64,000 bases of DNA from Gemmatimonadales bacterium (GTDB taxonomy: Bacteria > Gemmatimonadota > Gemmatimonadetes > Gemmatimonadales > GWC2-71-9): assembly GCA_025927545.1 (NCBI GenBank), contig JAICLE010000004.1, forward strand, positions 1-64,000, read 5' to 3'. Below are positions 11,172 to 20,972 of the stretch, piece after piece (the first letter of the stretch is position 1; the number at the start of each line of letters is the position of its first letter). Under the pieces are notes generated by a model. That model was not told the DNA's origin and did no database searches. It saw only the letters and a list, made by a program, of their open reading frames with translations. The position numbers were made by a program, and so were the translations under genes.

Positions 11172-11948
11172 ATGCGGTTCACCTTCCTGGGCACCGGGAC
11201 GTCGTTCGGGGTGCCCCAGATCGGTTGCGAGTGCGCGGTGTGCCGGTCGAGCGACCCGCGGGACAAACGGACCCGATCGGCCGCGCTGCTCGAGGTGGGC
11301 GGCCGCACCATCCTGATCGACACCCCGCCGGAGCTGCGGCTGCAGCTCCTCGCGGCCGGGATCACGCGGGTGGACGCGGTGCTCTACACCCACGAGCACG
11401 CCGACCACACGATGGGCATCGACGACCTGCGCATCTTCTCCGTCCGCCAGCGCCAGCCGCTCCCGGTGTACGGCCCGCCGGAGACGCTCGAACGGCTCCG
11501 CACCTCCTTCCGGTACATCTTCGACGATGCCATGCGACCGTACGAGGGCACGTCGAAGCCGACCCTCGAGCTGCACCCGATCGAGCCGGGGCAGCCGGTG
11601 GAGGTGGCGGGAGTGGAGCTGCTGCCGCTCGCCTTCCGCCACGGGCACCTGCGGGTGTATGGCTACCGGATCGGCTCGCTCGCGTACATCACCGACGTGA
11701 AGGCCATCCCCGAGGCTGAGCGGCGCCACCTGCGGGATCTCGATGTGCTGGCGCTCAACTCGCTCTGGTGGCGGCCGCATCCCACGCACCTGAGCATTGC
11801 CGAGGCGGTGCGGACTGCGCAGGAGCTGGGGGCGCGGCGCACCTTCCTCACCCATCTCACGCACGAGACCGGGCACGCCGCGCTGGCCGCGGAGCTCCCC
11901 GAGGGGATCGCGCCCGCGTACGACGGTCTCGTGGTGGAGGTCCAGTGA
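11172..11948 (+). CDS. MBL-fold metallo-hydrolase (PhnP/lipoate-associated type)
   Basis: 'GTGTSFGVPQIGCECAVC', 'THEHADHTMGIDDLR'. Confidence 0.85.
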   Translation: MRFTFLGTGTSFGVPQIGCECAVCRSSDPRDKRTRSAALLEVGGRTILIDTPPELRLQLLAAGITRVDAVLYTHEHADHTMGIDDLRIFSVRQRQPLPVYGPPETLERLRTSFRYIFDDAMRPYEGTSKPTLELHPIEPGQPVEVAGVELLPLAFRHGHLRVYGYRIGSLAYITDVKAIPEAERRHLRDLDVLALNSLWWRPHPTHLSIAEAVRTAQELGARRTFLTHLTHETGHAALAAELPEGIAPAYDGLVVEVQ

Positions 11949-13348
11949 TCCGGCTCGCGTATGGACGGATGTTCCGGGACGCGCTCGATGGCAGCCACGG
12001 GCTGCCGCGCGAGCGATTGGCGGAGCTGGCGGCGCGCTTCGGCGCGATCCAGGCGGAGGTGCGCCGGCGCCGCGGCGCCGGCGACTACGGCTTCTACAAG
12101 CTGGTGGACCAGGCGGAGACGGTGCAGGAGATCACGGCCTTCGCCGAGGGGCTGGGCCAGGCGCACGAAGACGTGCTCGTGCTTGGGATCGGCGGCTCTG
12201 CGCTCGGCGCCCGGGCGCTGCTTACGGCGCTGCGGAAGCCGCTGTGGAACGAGTGGGACGACGAGGGCCGCGAGTTCTTCCCCCGCCTCACCATCCTCGA
12301 CAACGTGGACCCGGGCTCCGTGCGCGCCGCACTGGCGCGGATCGATCCTCGCCGCGTGCTGGTGAACGTCATCAGCAAATCGGGCGGGACCGCGGAGACA
12401 ATGGCGCAGTACCTGGTGGTCCACGCGTGGCTGGAGAACGCGCTCGGCAGCGCCGCCCACCGCCACCTCGTGTTCACCACCGATCCGGAACGCGGCGCGC
12501 TGCGCGAGATCGCGGCGAGTGACGGTGTCGCCACGCTGAGCATCCCGCCCGATGTCGGCGGGCGGTACAGCGTACTATCACCGGTGGGGCTCCTCCCCGC
12601 GGCGCTCGTGGGCGTGGACGTGGCCGGGCTCCTCGCGGGTGCCCGCCGCGCCGTCGAGCGCGCGGAGGCGGACGACCTGCTCCAGAACCCCGCGGCGCTC
12701 TTCGCGGCGCTCCACTGGGCGGCGGACACCGACCTCGGCGCGCACATCCACGTGCTGATGCCGTACACCGACCGGCTGCGCGACGTCGCCGAGTGGTACC
12801 GGCAGCTCTGGGCGGAGAGCCTGGGGAAGCGGGTGGACCGCGAGGGGCGGGAGGTCCACCGCGGCCCGACGCCGGTCGCGGCGATCGGCGCCACCGATCA
12901 GCACAGCCAGGTCCAACTGTTCATGGAAGGACCGTTCGACAAGGTCATCACCTTCGCCGCGGTGGACGACCTGGGGCCGGACGTGCCGATTCCCCCGCTC
13001 AAGGACGTCCCGGGCTCGCGGCCGCTCCCGGCGGAGCTCTCCTATCTTGCCGGCCACAGCCTGGGCGAGCTGCTCCGCGTGGAGTACGAGGCCACCTCGG
13101 CGGCGCTCGCGCAGATGGGCCGAATGAGCTGCACGCTGCGGCTCCGGGACCTGAGCGCCGACAGCGTGGGCGAGCTCCTCATGTTCTACCAGATCGCCAC
13201 CGGCTACGCCGGCGCGTGGTACGGCATCGACCCGTTCGATCAGCCGGGGGTCGAGCTCGGGAAGCGGCTCACCTATGCCGCGATGGGGCGGCCGGGGTAC
13301 GAAGGGCAGGGCCGGACGGCGGCGGAGCCGGATCGGGACGTGGTCTGA
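11945..13348 (+). CDS. pgi: Glucose-6-phosphate isomerase
   Basis: 'VLGIGGSALGARAL', 'VISKSGGTAETM', 'GATDQHSQVQLFMEGP'; GTG start overlapping previous stop. Confidence 0.92.
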   Translation: MIRLAYGRMFRDALDGSHGLPRERLAELAARFGAIQAEVRRRRGAGDYGFYKLVDQAETVQEITAFAEGLGQAHEDVLVLGIGGSALGARALLTALRKPLWNEWDDEGREFFPRLTILDNVDPGSVRAALARIDPRRVLVNVISKSGGTAETMAQYLVVHAWLENALGSAAHRHLVFTTDPERGALREIAASDGVATLSIPPDVGGRYSVLSPVGLLPAALVGVDVAGLLAGARRAVERAEADDLLQNPAALFAALHWAADTDLGAHIHVLMPYTDRLRDVAEWYRQLWAESLGKRVDREGREVHRGPTPVAAIGATDQHSQVQLFMEGPFDKVITFAAVDDLGPDVPIPPLKDVPGSRPLPAELSYLAGHSLGELLRVEYEATSAALAQMGRMSCTLRLRDLSADSVGELLMFYQIATGYAGAWYGIDPFDQPGVELGKRLTYAAMGRPGYEGQGRTAAEPDRDVV

Positions 13349-13444
13349 CGGCGCGGCCGCATCGTTTGACGGTCCCTCCGTTCCGCCCTACCTTTGTCTT
13401 CCCGAGCGGGTGACAGGGCTCCGAAATCACGAGGGTGTCGATTC

Positions 13445-14863
13445 ATGGCTGACGAAATTCAGCGGGCCGTCGCGCTGTTCGAGGGCGCGGTGGCGCTGGT
13501 GCCGGGAGGGGTGACGCTGCGCGACCCGGCCAGGCTCCGCTCCCCGGCGACCGACCGGCTCGTCTGGCAGGCCGTTTTCGGTGGGACCGAGGCGCGCGAG
13601 GCCGCGCGCTGGCTGCTGTGGGAGCTGGGCCAGGTGACGGGCGCGCGTCCCGCCTCGATCCAGGGCCTCTACGAGGCGCGTGGCCGGGGCGACGTGAGCG
13701 GCTTCACGGTGCCCGCCATGAACGTGCGCGTGATGGCGTACGACACCGCCCGCGCCATTTTCCGCGCGGCCCGCGCCCGGAAGGCGGGCGCCATCATTCT
13801 GGAGATCGCCCGGAGCGAGATCGCCTATACCGACCAGCGGCCGGCGGAGTACGTCGCGGTGCTCATCGGGGCGGCGCTCCGTGAGGGCTACGTCCTCCCG
13901 CTCTTCATCCAGGGCGACCACTGCCAGGTCAACGCGAAGAAATACCAGGCCGACCCCGACGGCGAGGTGGGCGAGGTGAAGAAGCTCATCGCCGAGGAGA
14001 TCGGCGCCGGTTTCTACAATATCGACGTGGACACCTCCACGCTGGTCGACCTCGCGCAGCCGACCCTCGCGGAGCAGCAGCGGCTCAACTACGAGCGGGC
14101 CGCCGAGATCACGGCGTTCATCCGGGCGCACGAGCCCGACGGCGTCACGGCGTCGGTCGGTGCGGAGATCGGCGAAGTCGGCATGAAGAACAGCACCGTC
14201 GAGGAGCTGCATGCCTTCATGCGCGGCTACGGGGCGAGCCTCGCGGCGCACGGCCAGGCGATGCCGGGGATCAGCAAGATCTCGGTCCAGACCGGCACCT
14301 CGCACGGCGGCGTGGTGCTGGCGGACGGCTCGATTGCCGAGGTCAAGCTGGATCTGGAGGCGCTGGCCGCGCTGTCCCGCGTGGCCCGCGAGGAGTATGG
14401 ACTGGCGGGTGCGGTGCAGCACGGCGCGAGCACGCTCCCGCCCGAGGCGTTCGGCAGCTTCCCGCGCATCGAGACCGCCGAGATCCACCTCGCCACCAAC
14501 TTCCAGAACATCATCTTCGAGCATCCGCGGCTCCCTGCCGAGCTGCGTAACCGGCTGCGCCGCTGGGTGGACGAGAACGCGGCCGGCGAGCGGAAAGCGG
14601 GGGACAGCGCGGAGCAGTTCTACTACAAGTCGCGGAAGAAGGCCATCGGGCCCTTCAAGCGCGAGCTGTGGTCGCTGAGCGAGGACATCCGCGCCGCGAT
14701 GGCGGCGGACCTCGAGCGCACGTTCGCCTTCCTGTTCGAGCAGCTCAACGTGAACGGAACCGAGAAGGACATCAACCGTTTCGTCGAGGCCCCGATGCAG
14801 CACCACGCGGCGCTCAGCCCCGCGCTGGTGGCCGCGGCCGACGATCCCGACGCCGGGGAATAG
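13445..14863 (+). CDS. fba: Class II fructose-bisphosphate aldolase family protein
   Basis: 'GFTVPAMNVRVM', 'LFIQGDHCQVN', 'GISKISVQTGTSHGG'. Confidence 0.85.
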   Translation: MADEIQRAVALFEGAVALVPGGVTLRDPARLRSPATDRLVWQAVFGGTEAREAARWLLWELGQVTGARPASIQGLYEARGRGDVSGFTVPAMNVRVMAYDTARAIFRAARARKAGAIILEIARSEIAYTDQRPAEYVAVLIGAALREGYVLPLFIQGDHCQVNAKKYQADPDGEVGEVKKLIAEEIGAGFYNIDVDTSTLVDLAQPTLAEQQRLNYERAAEITAFIRAHEPDGVTASVGAEIGEVGMKNSTVEELHAFMRGYGASLAAHGQAMPGISKISVQTGTSHGGVVLADGSIAEVKLDLEALAALSRVAREEYGLAGAVQHGASTLPPEAFGSFPRIETAEIHLATNFQNIIFEHPRLPAELRNRLRRWVDENAAGERKAGDSAEQFYYKSRKKAIGPFKRELWSLSEDIRAAMAADLERTFAFLFEQLNVNGTEKDINRFVEAPMQHHAALSPALVAAADDPDAGE

Positions 14864-14872
14864 GAGGAGCGG

Positions 14873-15271
14873 ATGGCACGTCACGGGAAGGGCCGGGAAG
14901 TGGTCTACGTCGAGCGGGGCGACGCCTCCGCCAAGTGGCTGTTCTGGGGCGCGGTGCTGGGCGCGGGCCTCGCCCTGCTGTACGCGCCCCGGGGTGGTGA
15001 GGAGACGCGTCGGGTGCTCCAGCGCAAGCTGTGGAAGTTCCGCGCCATGACCGAGGAGAAGCTCGACGAGCTCGCCCAGCAGTTCGGCGGCGGCAAGGAG
15101 GCGCTCGACGAGCTGGCCGACGAGGACGACGAGCTCGAGGAGTCGGGCGAGGAGCCGCCACTACGGGCCCGCACCTCGGGCGGCTCCGCCCGCGAGGAGC
15201 TCGAGCGCCGGCTGGCCGAGGCACGCGCCCGCCGCCGCGCGGTCGGCGATTACGAGGAGCCGATCGCCTGA
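14873..15271 (+). CDS. YtxH-domain-like small membrane protein
   Basis: Single TM 'LFWGAVLGAGLALLYAPRGGEETRR'. Confidence 0.65.
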   Translation: MARHGKGREVVYVERGDASAKWLFWGAVLGAGLALLYAPRGGEETRRVLQRKLWKFRAMTEEKLDELAQQFGGGKEALDELADEDDELEESGEEPPLRARTSGGSAREELERRLAEARARRRAVGDYEEPIA

Positions 15272-16194
15272 AACCGGTCCGGCCCGGCGGGTGGCACCGC
15301 ACCCCGGCCGGCTTCCTCCGCCGCACCCTGCAGGCCGCCGACGAAAACAACCTTCCGTTCCTGGCGAGCGCGCTGACGTTCGACGCGATCCTGGCGGCGG
15401 TGCCGTTCGTCCTGCTCGTGCTGATCGGCCTCACCCACCTGGCGCAGGCCATCGCGGGCGGCCCGTCGGTCGATCCCACCGAATTGTTCGATCGGTTCTT
15501 TCCGCCGCACAGCTCCGAGACGTTCGCGGGGGTGCAGCGGCTCCTGGTCGGGGTCGCGCGGAACCGGGGCCAGCTCTCCCTCTATGCCGTCCCGGCGTTC
15601 ATCTGGTTCAGCACCCGGCTCTTCGCGGGCGTCCGGACCGCGCTCAACGACGTGTACGACGTCTCGGCCCGACCCGCACCGCCGCGCAACTTCCTGCTCA
15701 GCTGGCTGGCGGCGAAGCTGCGCGATTCGGCGATGGTGGTGGCGACGGTGGTCCTGTTCCTCGCCAACACCGCGCTCAGCACCGTCATCACGATCGCCTG
15801 GGCGCGCGGCTCGGAGCGGGTGATTCCCCAACTCGCGTTCTTCTTTTCCACCGCGGGCCGCCTGCTGGGCGAGCTGCTGGCCTTTGCCTTCTCGGTGTCG
15901 CTTTTCTATGTGACCTATCGCTACGCCTCGCTCCGCCGGCTCCCCTGGCGCACCGCGCTGCTGGCCTCTACGTTCACGGCCGTCCTGTTCGAGGTCGCCA
16001 AGCGGTTGTACGGGCTCTACCTCACCCACTTCGCCTCGGTGCGGGGCGCGGGGGGCGACGCCAATATCGGCGCCGGGGTGCTGTTCGTCCTCTGGGTTTA
16101 TTACACGGCACTCGTCTTCCTGCTCGGCGGCGTGGTGGCCGAGACCTGGGAGCTGCGCCGGATGCAGCAGCGGCAGCGTACGATCCTCGGCTGA
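15268..16194 (+). CDS. YihY/BrkB-family inner-membrane protein; start uncertain
   Basis: 'LPFLASALTFDAILAAVPFVLLV', 'VLFVLWVYYTALVFLLGGVVAETWE'; no clear ATG/GTG, boundary approximate. Confidence 0.82.
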   Translation: MKPVRPGGWHRTPAGFLRRTLQAADENNLPFLASALTFDAILAAVPFVLLVLIGLTHLAQAIAGGPSVDPTELFDRFFPPHSSETFAGVQRLLVGVARNRGQLSLYAVPAFIWFSTRLFAGVRTALNDVYDVSARPAPPRNFLLSWLAAKLRDSAMVVATVVLFLANTALSTVITIAWARGSERVIPQLAFFFSTAGRLLGELLAFAFSVSLFYVTYRYASLRRLPWRTALLASTFTAVLFEVAKRLYGLYLTHFASVRGAGGDANIGAGVLFVLWVYYTALVFLLGGVVAETWELRRMQQRQRTILG

Positions 16195-16233
16195 CCACCC
16201 GTGTCGGCCGCTCACCCGGAAGCTGGAGGTGGC

Positions 16234-16776
16234 ATGAGCCGTTCTATCCAGGTTTCGCGCCCCGCCGTGCGGGGTGCGCTCGCGGCGCTGCTGGTGATGG
16301 GATGCCGCGCGCCCGGTCGCGAGCGCGCTCCCGCGGCCGGTAGCGCCTCCGGCGCGCCGGAGGCGTTTCCGGCCGCGGACGTGGCCGCCATCCGCGCGGC
16401 CGACTCCAGCTTCGCGGCGGCGGTCACGGCCGGCAACGCGGCTGCCGTGGCCGACGTGTACGAGGCGGCCGCCAAGCTGCTGCCCCCGAACGCGCCGCCG
16501 ATTCAGGGCCGTGAGGGCATCCAGAAGTTCTGGGCCGGCTTCCTCGGCGGGTATGACGTCCGGATCACCCTGGCTACGGACGAGGTGGAGGGGCGCGGCG
16601 ATTTAGGGTATAACCGCGGCCACTATACGCTCGAGGGCACGCCGAAGGCGGCTGGCGGCGCGCCGCTCCACGACGAGGGCAAGTTCCTGGAGGTCATGCG
16701 GAAGCAGCCCGACGGCAGCTGGCGTTACGCGGTGGACATGTACAGCTCGAACCTGCCCGCCTCGAACGGCAAGTAG
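16234..16776 (+). CDS. SnoaL/NTF2-like lipoprotein
   Basis: Lipobox 'LLVMGC'; 'AADSSFAAAVTAGNAAAVADVYEAAAKLLPPNAPPIQGREGI'. Confidence 0.75.
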   Translation: MSRSIQVSRPAVRGALAALLVMGCRAPGRERAPAAGSASGAPEAFPAADVAAIRAADSSFAAAVTAGNAAAVADVYEAAAKLLPPNAPPIQGREGIQKFWAGFLGGYDVRITLATDEVEGRGDLGYNRGHYTLEGTPKAAGGAPLHDEGKFLEVMRKQPDGSWRYAVDMYSSNLPASNGK

Positions 16777-16801
16777 AGAGTTCCCTCCCAAGAGCCCCGG
16801 G

Positions 16802-16809
16802 TATATATT
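16802..16809 (+). promoter_or_regulatory. Candidate -10 (TATATATT) for the SRP RNA
   Basis: TATATATT ending 4 nt before the RNA 5' stem. Confidence 0.45.
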
Positions 16810-16813
16810 GCGG

Positions 16814-16914
16814 GTGCCTCAGGTCCGAAGGGCGCCGGCGCGTGAACCGCGTCAGGACCTCGCCGGTAGCAGCGCTAAGCGATGCCCGGTGTCGCTTCGG
16901 GGAGCCTGAGGCAC
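16814..16914 (+). ncRNA. ffs: Small bacterial signal recognition particle RNA (4.5S-type)
   Basis: Closing stem GTGCCTCAGG/CCTGAGGCAC, inner helices CCGAAG/CTTCGG and GGCGCCGG/CCGGTGTC, core TGAACC...GTCAGG...AGCAGC...TAAG, then TTTTCTTTT; immediately upstream of dnaX, a common location. Confidence 0.88.
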
Positions 16915-16933
16915 TTTTCTTTTCCCTCCGCCC

Positions 16934-18568
16934 ATGACCATCGCACTCGCACGCCGCTACCGTCCCAAGCGCTTCGCCGACCTGCTGGTGCAGGATCACG
17001 TAGCCGCCGTGCTGCGCGGGGCTGTCGCCCGCGGGCGGGTGGGGCATGGTTATCTGCTCACCGGCCCGCGCGGCGTCGGCAAGACCACCGCCGCGCGCAT
17101 CCTCGCGATGGCGCTCAACTGTCCCAATCGCGATGCCGCCGGCGATCCCTGCGGCGAGTGCGAGAACTGTCTGCGCGTGTGGAGCGGCTCCGCCAACCTC
17201 GACGTGGTGGAGATCGACGCCGCGAGCAACCGCGGAGTGGACGACGCGCGCGAGTTGCGCGAGCGCGCCATGTACGCCGCCTCACGCGAAGGCCACCACA
17301 AGGTCTACATCGTGGACGAGGCCCACATGCTGACCCGTGAGGCCTGGAACGCGCTGCTCAAGGTGCTCGAGGAGCCACCGCCCGGCGTGGTCTTCGTCTT
17401 CGCGACCACGGAGCCGCAGAAGATCGCTGCCGCCGCGGCACCTGTGCTCTCCCGGCTGCAGCGGTTCGACTTCCGGCGGATCGGCCCGGGCGCCATCCGC
17501 GACCGGCTCCGCCAGGTGCTCGAGGCCGAGGGGATCGCGGCCGACGACGACGCGCTGACGCTCATCGCGCGGCACGCCGATGGCGGCATGCGCGACGCGC
17601 TGAGCGTGCTCGACCAGTGCCTGAGCTTCGGCGAGGGCGCGGTCACGGCCGCGCGCGTGCGCGAGGTCCTGGGTCTCGTGGGCGACGAGCTGTACGCCGA
17701 AGTCCTGGCGCTCGCCGCCGAGCGGCGGCCCGAGGGCGTGTTCCCGCTGGTGGACCGGCTGGTCGATGCCGGCGCGGACGTGGCCGAGTTCATGGGCGGC
17801 GCGGGGGAGACCCTCCGGGCGCTGCTCATGGTTCAGCTCGGGCACGAGCCGGACGGCCTGACCGAGGCGATGCGCCTCGCGCTGCAGCGCTACCGTGACC
17901 GGCTCGAGCCCGGCGATGTGCTCCGGATGCTCCGCCTGTTGGCGGAGAGCGAGGGCGCCATCCGCCGGAGCACGAACCCGCGGTTGATCGTGGAAACTCT
18001 GCTGCTCCGCTGGACCATGCTCGACCGGATCGTGGATCTGGCGCAGGTGCTGGGGGAGGGTCCCCGCGGCGAGTCAACGGAGCGGCAGCCGCGGGCGTCG
18101 GCCGCTCCGCCGGCGGCACCGGCGGCCCGATCCGCGCCCGTATCGGCGCCCGCCGATCCGCCGCCGGCCGCGATACCGGCCCAGCTCGATGCCATCCGGG
18201 TGGCTTGGCCCGACCTCGTCCGCGAGGTACGCGAGCGGAGCCGGTTCCTCGGCGAGGCGCTCTCGCACACCACCCCGGCGGCGCTGGAGCTCCCCTGGCT
18301 CACCGTGGTCCTCGCCGAGCCCAACGCGTTATTTGTCGAGGTGTTGCAGGCCCAGGCTCAAGTGGTGGAGGAGGCCCTCCGCCAATCGGTCGGTGAGGCC
18401 ATCCGCCTGCGGGTCACCGAGGCCGCGCCGGTGGGCGCAGCCGCCTCGGCGCCCCGCCGCAAGCTCTCCGACACCAGCATCAAGGCCGACCGGCTGAAGG
18501 ATTTCCGGGCCAGGGATCCGTCCCTCGACACGGCGGCCGATGCGTTAGATTTGGAGATCGTGGATTAG
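16934..18568 (+). CDS. dnaX: DNA polymerase III subunit gamma/tau
   Basis: 'LLTGPRGVGKTTAARILA', zinc module 'CPNRDAAGDPCGECENC', 'VDEAHMLTREAWNALLKVLEEPP'. Confidence 0.96.
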   Translation: MTIALARRYRPKRFADLLVQDHVAAVLRGAVARGRVGHGYLLTGPRGVGKTTAARILAMALNCPNRDAAGDPCGECENCLRVWSGSANLDVVEIDAASNRGVDDARELRERAMYAASREGHHKVYIVDEAHMLTREAWNALLKVLEEPPPGVVFVFATTEPQKIAAAAAPVLSRLQRFDFRRIGPGAIRDRLRQVLEAEGIAADDDALTLIARHADGGMRDALSVLDQCLSFGEGAVTAARVREVLGLVGDELYAEVLALAAERRPEGVFPLVDRLVDAGADVAEFMGGAGETLRALLMVQLGHEPDGLTEAMRLALQRYRDRLEPGDVLRMLRLLAESEGAIRRSTNPRLIVETLLLRWTMLDRIVDLAQVLGEGPRGESTERQPRASAAPPAAPAARSAPVSAPADPPPAAIPAQLDAIRVAWPDLVREVRERSRFLGEALSHTTPAALELPWLTVVLAEPNALFVEVLQAQAQVVEEALRQSVGEAIRLRVTEAAPVGAAASAPRRKLSDTSIKADRLKDFRARDPSLDTAADALDLEIVD

Positions 18569-18605
18569 CTCGTCCGTCACTCTCTCCATCTCATGACCGG
18601 ATAGC

Positions 18606-18911
18606 ATGGCAGATCTCCAGCAGCTTTTTCAACTGGGCCAGCAGATGCAGGGCCGGCTGCAGCAACTGCAGACCGAGCTCGCCGGCCGCACCATCGAGAC
18701 CTCTGCCGGCGGCGGGATGGTCCGGATCACCGCCGATGGCCGGGGCACGGTGCGGTCGGTCGTGGTCGACCCCGGCGTGTTCGAAGGCCACGACGCCGAG
18801 TTCCTCGGCGACCTCGTGCTCGCCGCCGTCTCGGAGGCACAGCGCCGGGCCGCCGACCTGCTGCAGGCCGAGATGCGGAAGGTGCCCTCACTGCCGTTCG
18901 TTACCGGCTGA
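18606..18911 (+). CDS. YbaB/EbfC nucleoid-associated protein
   Basis: 'MADLQQLFQLGQQMQGRLQQLQTELAGRTIETSAGGGMVRITADG'. Confidence 0.93.
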   Translation: MADLQQLFQLGQQMQGRLQQLQTELAGRTIETSAGGGMVRITADGRGTVRSVVVDPGVFEGHDAEFLGDLVLAAVSEAQRRAADLLQAEMRKVPSLPFVTG

Positions 18912-18913
18912 CG

Positions 18914-19504
18914 GTGAGCGCCATCGAAGAGCTGATCACGGAGCTTGCCCGGCTTCCGGGGATCGGTCGCAAGACGGCCCAACGCCTCACTTTTCATCTG
19001 TTGCAGCAGCCGCCCGAACAGGCCGCGCGGCTCGCGTCCGCCGTGGGTGCGGTGAGCGAGCGCGTGCATCCGTGCGAGGAGTGCGGCAACCTCACCGAAG
19101 AGCAGCCCTGTAGCATTTGTCGCGATCCGCGGCGCGACCCGGGGCTGCTCTGCGTCGTGGAGGAGGCCTCGACCGTGCTGGCGGTGGACCGGTCGACTGA
19201 TTTTCGCGGGCGGTACCACGTGCTGGGGGGCCGGCTGTCGCCGCTGGACGGCATCGGGCCGGAGTCGCTCCGGCTGGAGCACCTGGTGGCCCGGGTGCGG
19301 GACGGAAGCGTGCGCGAGGTGATCCTCGCGACCAATCCGTCCATGGAAGGCGAGGTGACCGCCACGTACGTCCAGCAGCTGCTGGCCGGCCAGGGCGTGC
19401 GCGTCACCCGGCTGGCTCGCGGCCTGCCGATGGGAGGCGATCTCGAGTACGTCGACGGGGTCACCCTGGCCCACGCGCTGGTGGCCCGGCAGGAGGTGTC
19501 CTGA
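18914..19504 (+). CDS. recR: Recombination mediator RecR
   Basis: 'LPGIGRKTAQRLTFHLL', zinc finger 'CEECGNLTEEQPCSIC', TOPRIM; GTG start. Confidence 0.96.
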   Translation: MSAIEELITELARLPGIGRKTAQRLTFHLLQQPPEQAARLASAVGAVSERVHPCEECGNLTEEQPCSICRDPRRDPGLLCVVEEASTVLAVDRSTDFRGRYHVLGGRLSPLDGIGPESLRLEHLVARVRDGSVREVILATNPSMEGEVTATYVQQLLAGQGVRVTRLARGLPMGGDLEYVDGVTLAHALVARQEVS

Positions 19505-19773
19505 TGCGCTCGCGCGGCTGGCTGTTCACGGGGGCGCTCGCCGCGGGAGCGGTGGGCGGGTGGCTGCTGGCGCAGCGCCGGCTCACTGTGCACCAGCGCG
19601 ACCTGTTCAGTCCCCGGCCACTCCGGCGGCTCGCGGCGCTGGGCTTCCTGGCGGGGCAGAGCGGCGTCGGCACGATCCGCCTGCTGCGCGACTACCTGGT
19701 GTGGGAGCGGCAGCCGGTACTCCGGCGCCGCGCCCAGGCGATCCTGCGCACGCTGGAAGCCACCCTGGCATGA
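19504..19773 (+). CDS. Small hypothetical protein with an N-terminal TM
   Basis: ATG overlaps recR stop; conserved-looking operon position. Confidence 0.55.
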   Translation: MRSRGWLFTGALAAGAVGGWLLAQRRLTVHQRDLFSPRPLRRLAALGFLAGQSGVGTIRLLRDYLVWERQPVLRRRAQAILRTLEATLA

Positions 19774-19783
19774 GGCTGCCCCG

Positions 19784-20275
19784 ATGACCGGTGCGTCGAG
19801 CTGGTCGTTCCGGGAAGAGGACGCCCGGGCCATCCAGACCATCCTGAGCGGCTTCCTGGCCGAGAGCAACGCCCGGACCGCGCTGATCGTGGACCGCACC
19901 GGCCAGATGGTCGCCACGGTGGGCGAGAGCCCGCGGTTCGACCCGACCGCCTTCGCCTCGCTCACGGCGGCGGATTTCAGTGCCAACGACCAGCTCGCGC
20001 GCATGCTGGGCGAGCCCGAGTTCGGGGCGCTGTTCCATCAGGGCGAGCGGGAGTCGATGTACCTGGCGGACGTGGCGCGGCGGGTGATTCTCGTCGTCCT
20101 GTTCGACAACCGCACGACGCTCGGCCTGGTGAAGCTCCGGGTCAAGACTGCCGTCGGGCAGCTCACCCAGGTGTTCACGGAGATGTTCAGTCGGGAAGGC
20201 ACCAGCGCGCCGGGAGTGGCGTCCGAGTTCCTCGGCGAGGCGGAAGACGAGATCGACAAACTGTTCGGGGCCTGA
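19784..20275 (+). CDS. mglB: Roadblock/LC7-domain protein (MglB-like)
   Basis: '[16 protein letters not shown]', roadblock-like fold; directly upstream of mglA. Confidence 0.85.
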   Translation: MTGASSWSFREEDARAIQTILSGFLAESNARTALIVDRTGQMVATVGESPRFDPTAFASLTAADFSANDQLARMLGEPEFGALFHQGERESMYLADVARRVILVVLFDNRTTLGLVKLRVKTAVGQLTQVFTEMFSREGTSAPGVASEFLGEAEDEIDKLFGA

Positions 20276-20289
20276 GGGAGACCGCAAGC

Positions 20290-20964
20290 ATGTCGATGAT
20301 CAACTATGCCTCGCGCGAGATCAACTGCAAAGTCGTCTACTACGGGCCGGGGCTCGGTGGCAAGACCACCAACCTCGAGTTCGTCTACAACAAGGTGGCG
20401 CCGGCGTCGCGCGGCAAGATGATCTCGCTCGCCACCGAGACCGAGCGCACGCTGTTCTTCGACTTCCTGCCCGTCGATCTCGGCAACATCCGGGGCTTCA
20501 AGGTCAAGTTCCACCTGTACACCGTGCCGGGTCAGGTGTACTACAACGCCTCGCGGAAGCTGATTCTCAAGGGCGTCGACGGCGTGGTGTTCGTGGCCGA
20601 CAGCCAGATCGAGCGGATGGACGCCAACATCGAGGCGATGCAGAACCTGTACGAGAACATGGCCCAGCACGGCTACGACCTCACCCGGATTCCGTTCGCC
20701 ATCCAGTACAACAAGCGCGACCTGCCCAATGCGGCGCCGGTCGCCGAGCTCCAGGCGGCGCTCAATCCCGGGTGGCCGGTGGACGATCCCGCGCGGCAGC
20801 GGCTCACCCCCGACCCGAACCGCGAGTCCGAGTACCTCGTGGGCCAGGAGGACGGGCAGTGGATCGAGCGCGCGCCCTACTTCGAGGCGGTGGCACTGAC
20901 CGGGGACGGCGTCTTCGACACCCTCAAGGCGATCAGCAAGAACGTCGTCAAGACGCTGGGGTAG
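20290..20964 (+). CDS. mglA: MglA-like small GTPase
   Basis: '[19 protein letters not shown]', '[31 protein letters not shown]', 'QYNKRDLPN'. Confidence 0.95.
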   Translation: MSMINYASREINCKVVYYGPGLGGKTTNLEFVYNKVAPASRGKMISLATETERTLFFDFLPVDLGNIRGFKVKFHLYTVPGQVYYNASRKLILKGVDGVVFVADSQIERMDANIEAMQNLYENMAQHGYDLTRIPFAIQYNKRDLPNAAPVAELQAALNPGWPVDDPARQRLTPDPNRESEYLVGQEDGQWIERAPYFEAVALTGDGVFDTLKAISKNVVKTLG

Positions 20965-20972
20965 TGGCGGGC

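Noticed and set aside
16934-18568. Programmed frameshift in dnaX as in E. coli
   Set aside because: No A-rich slippery heptamer seen in this GC-rich gene.
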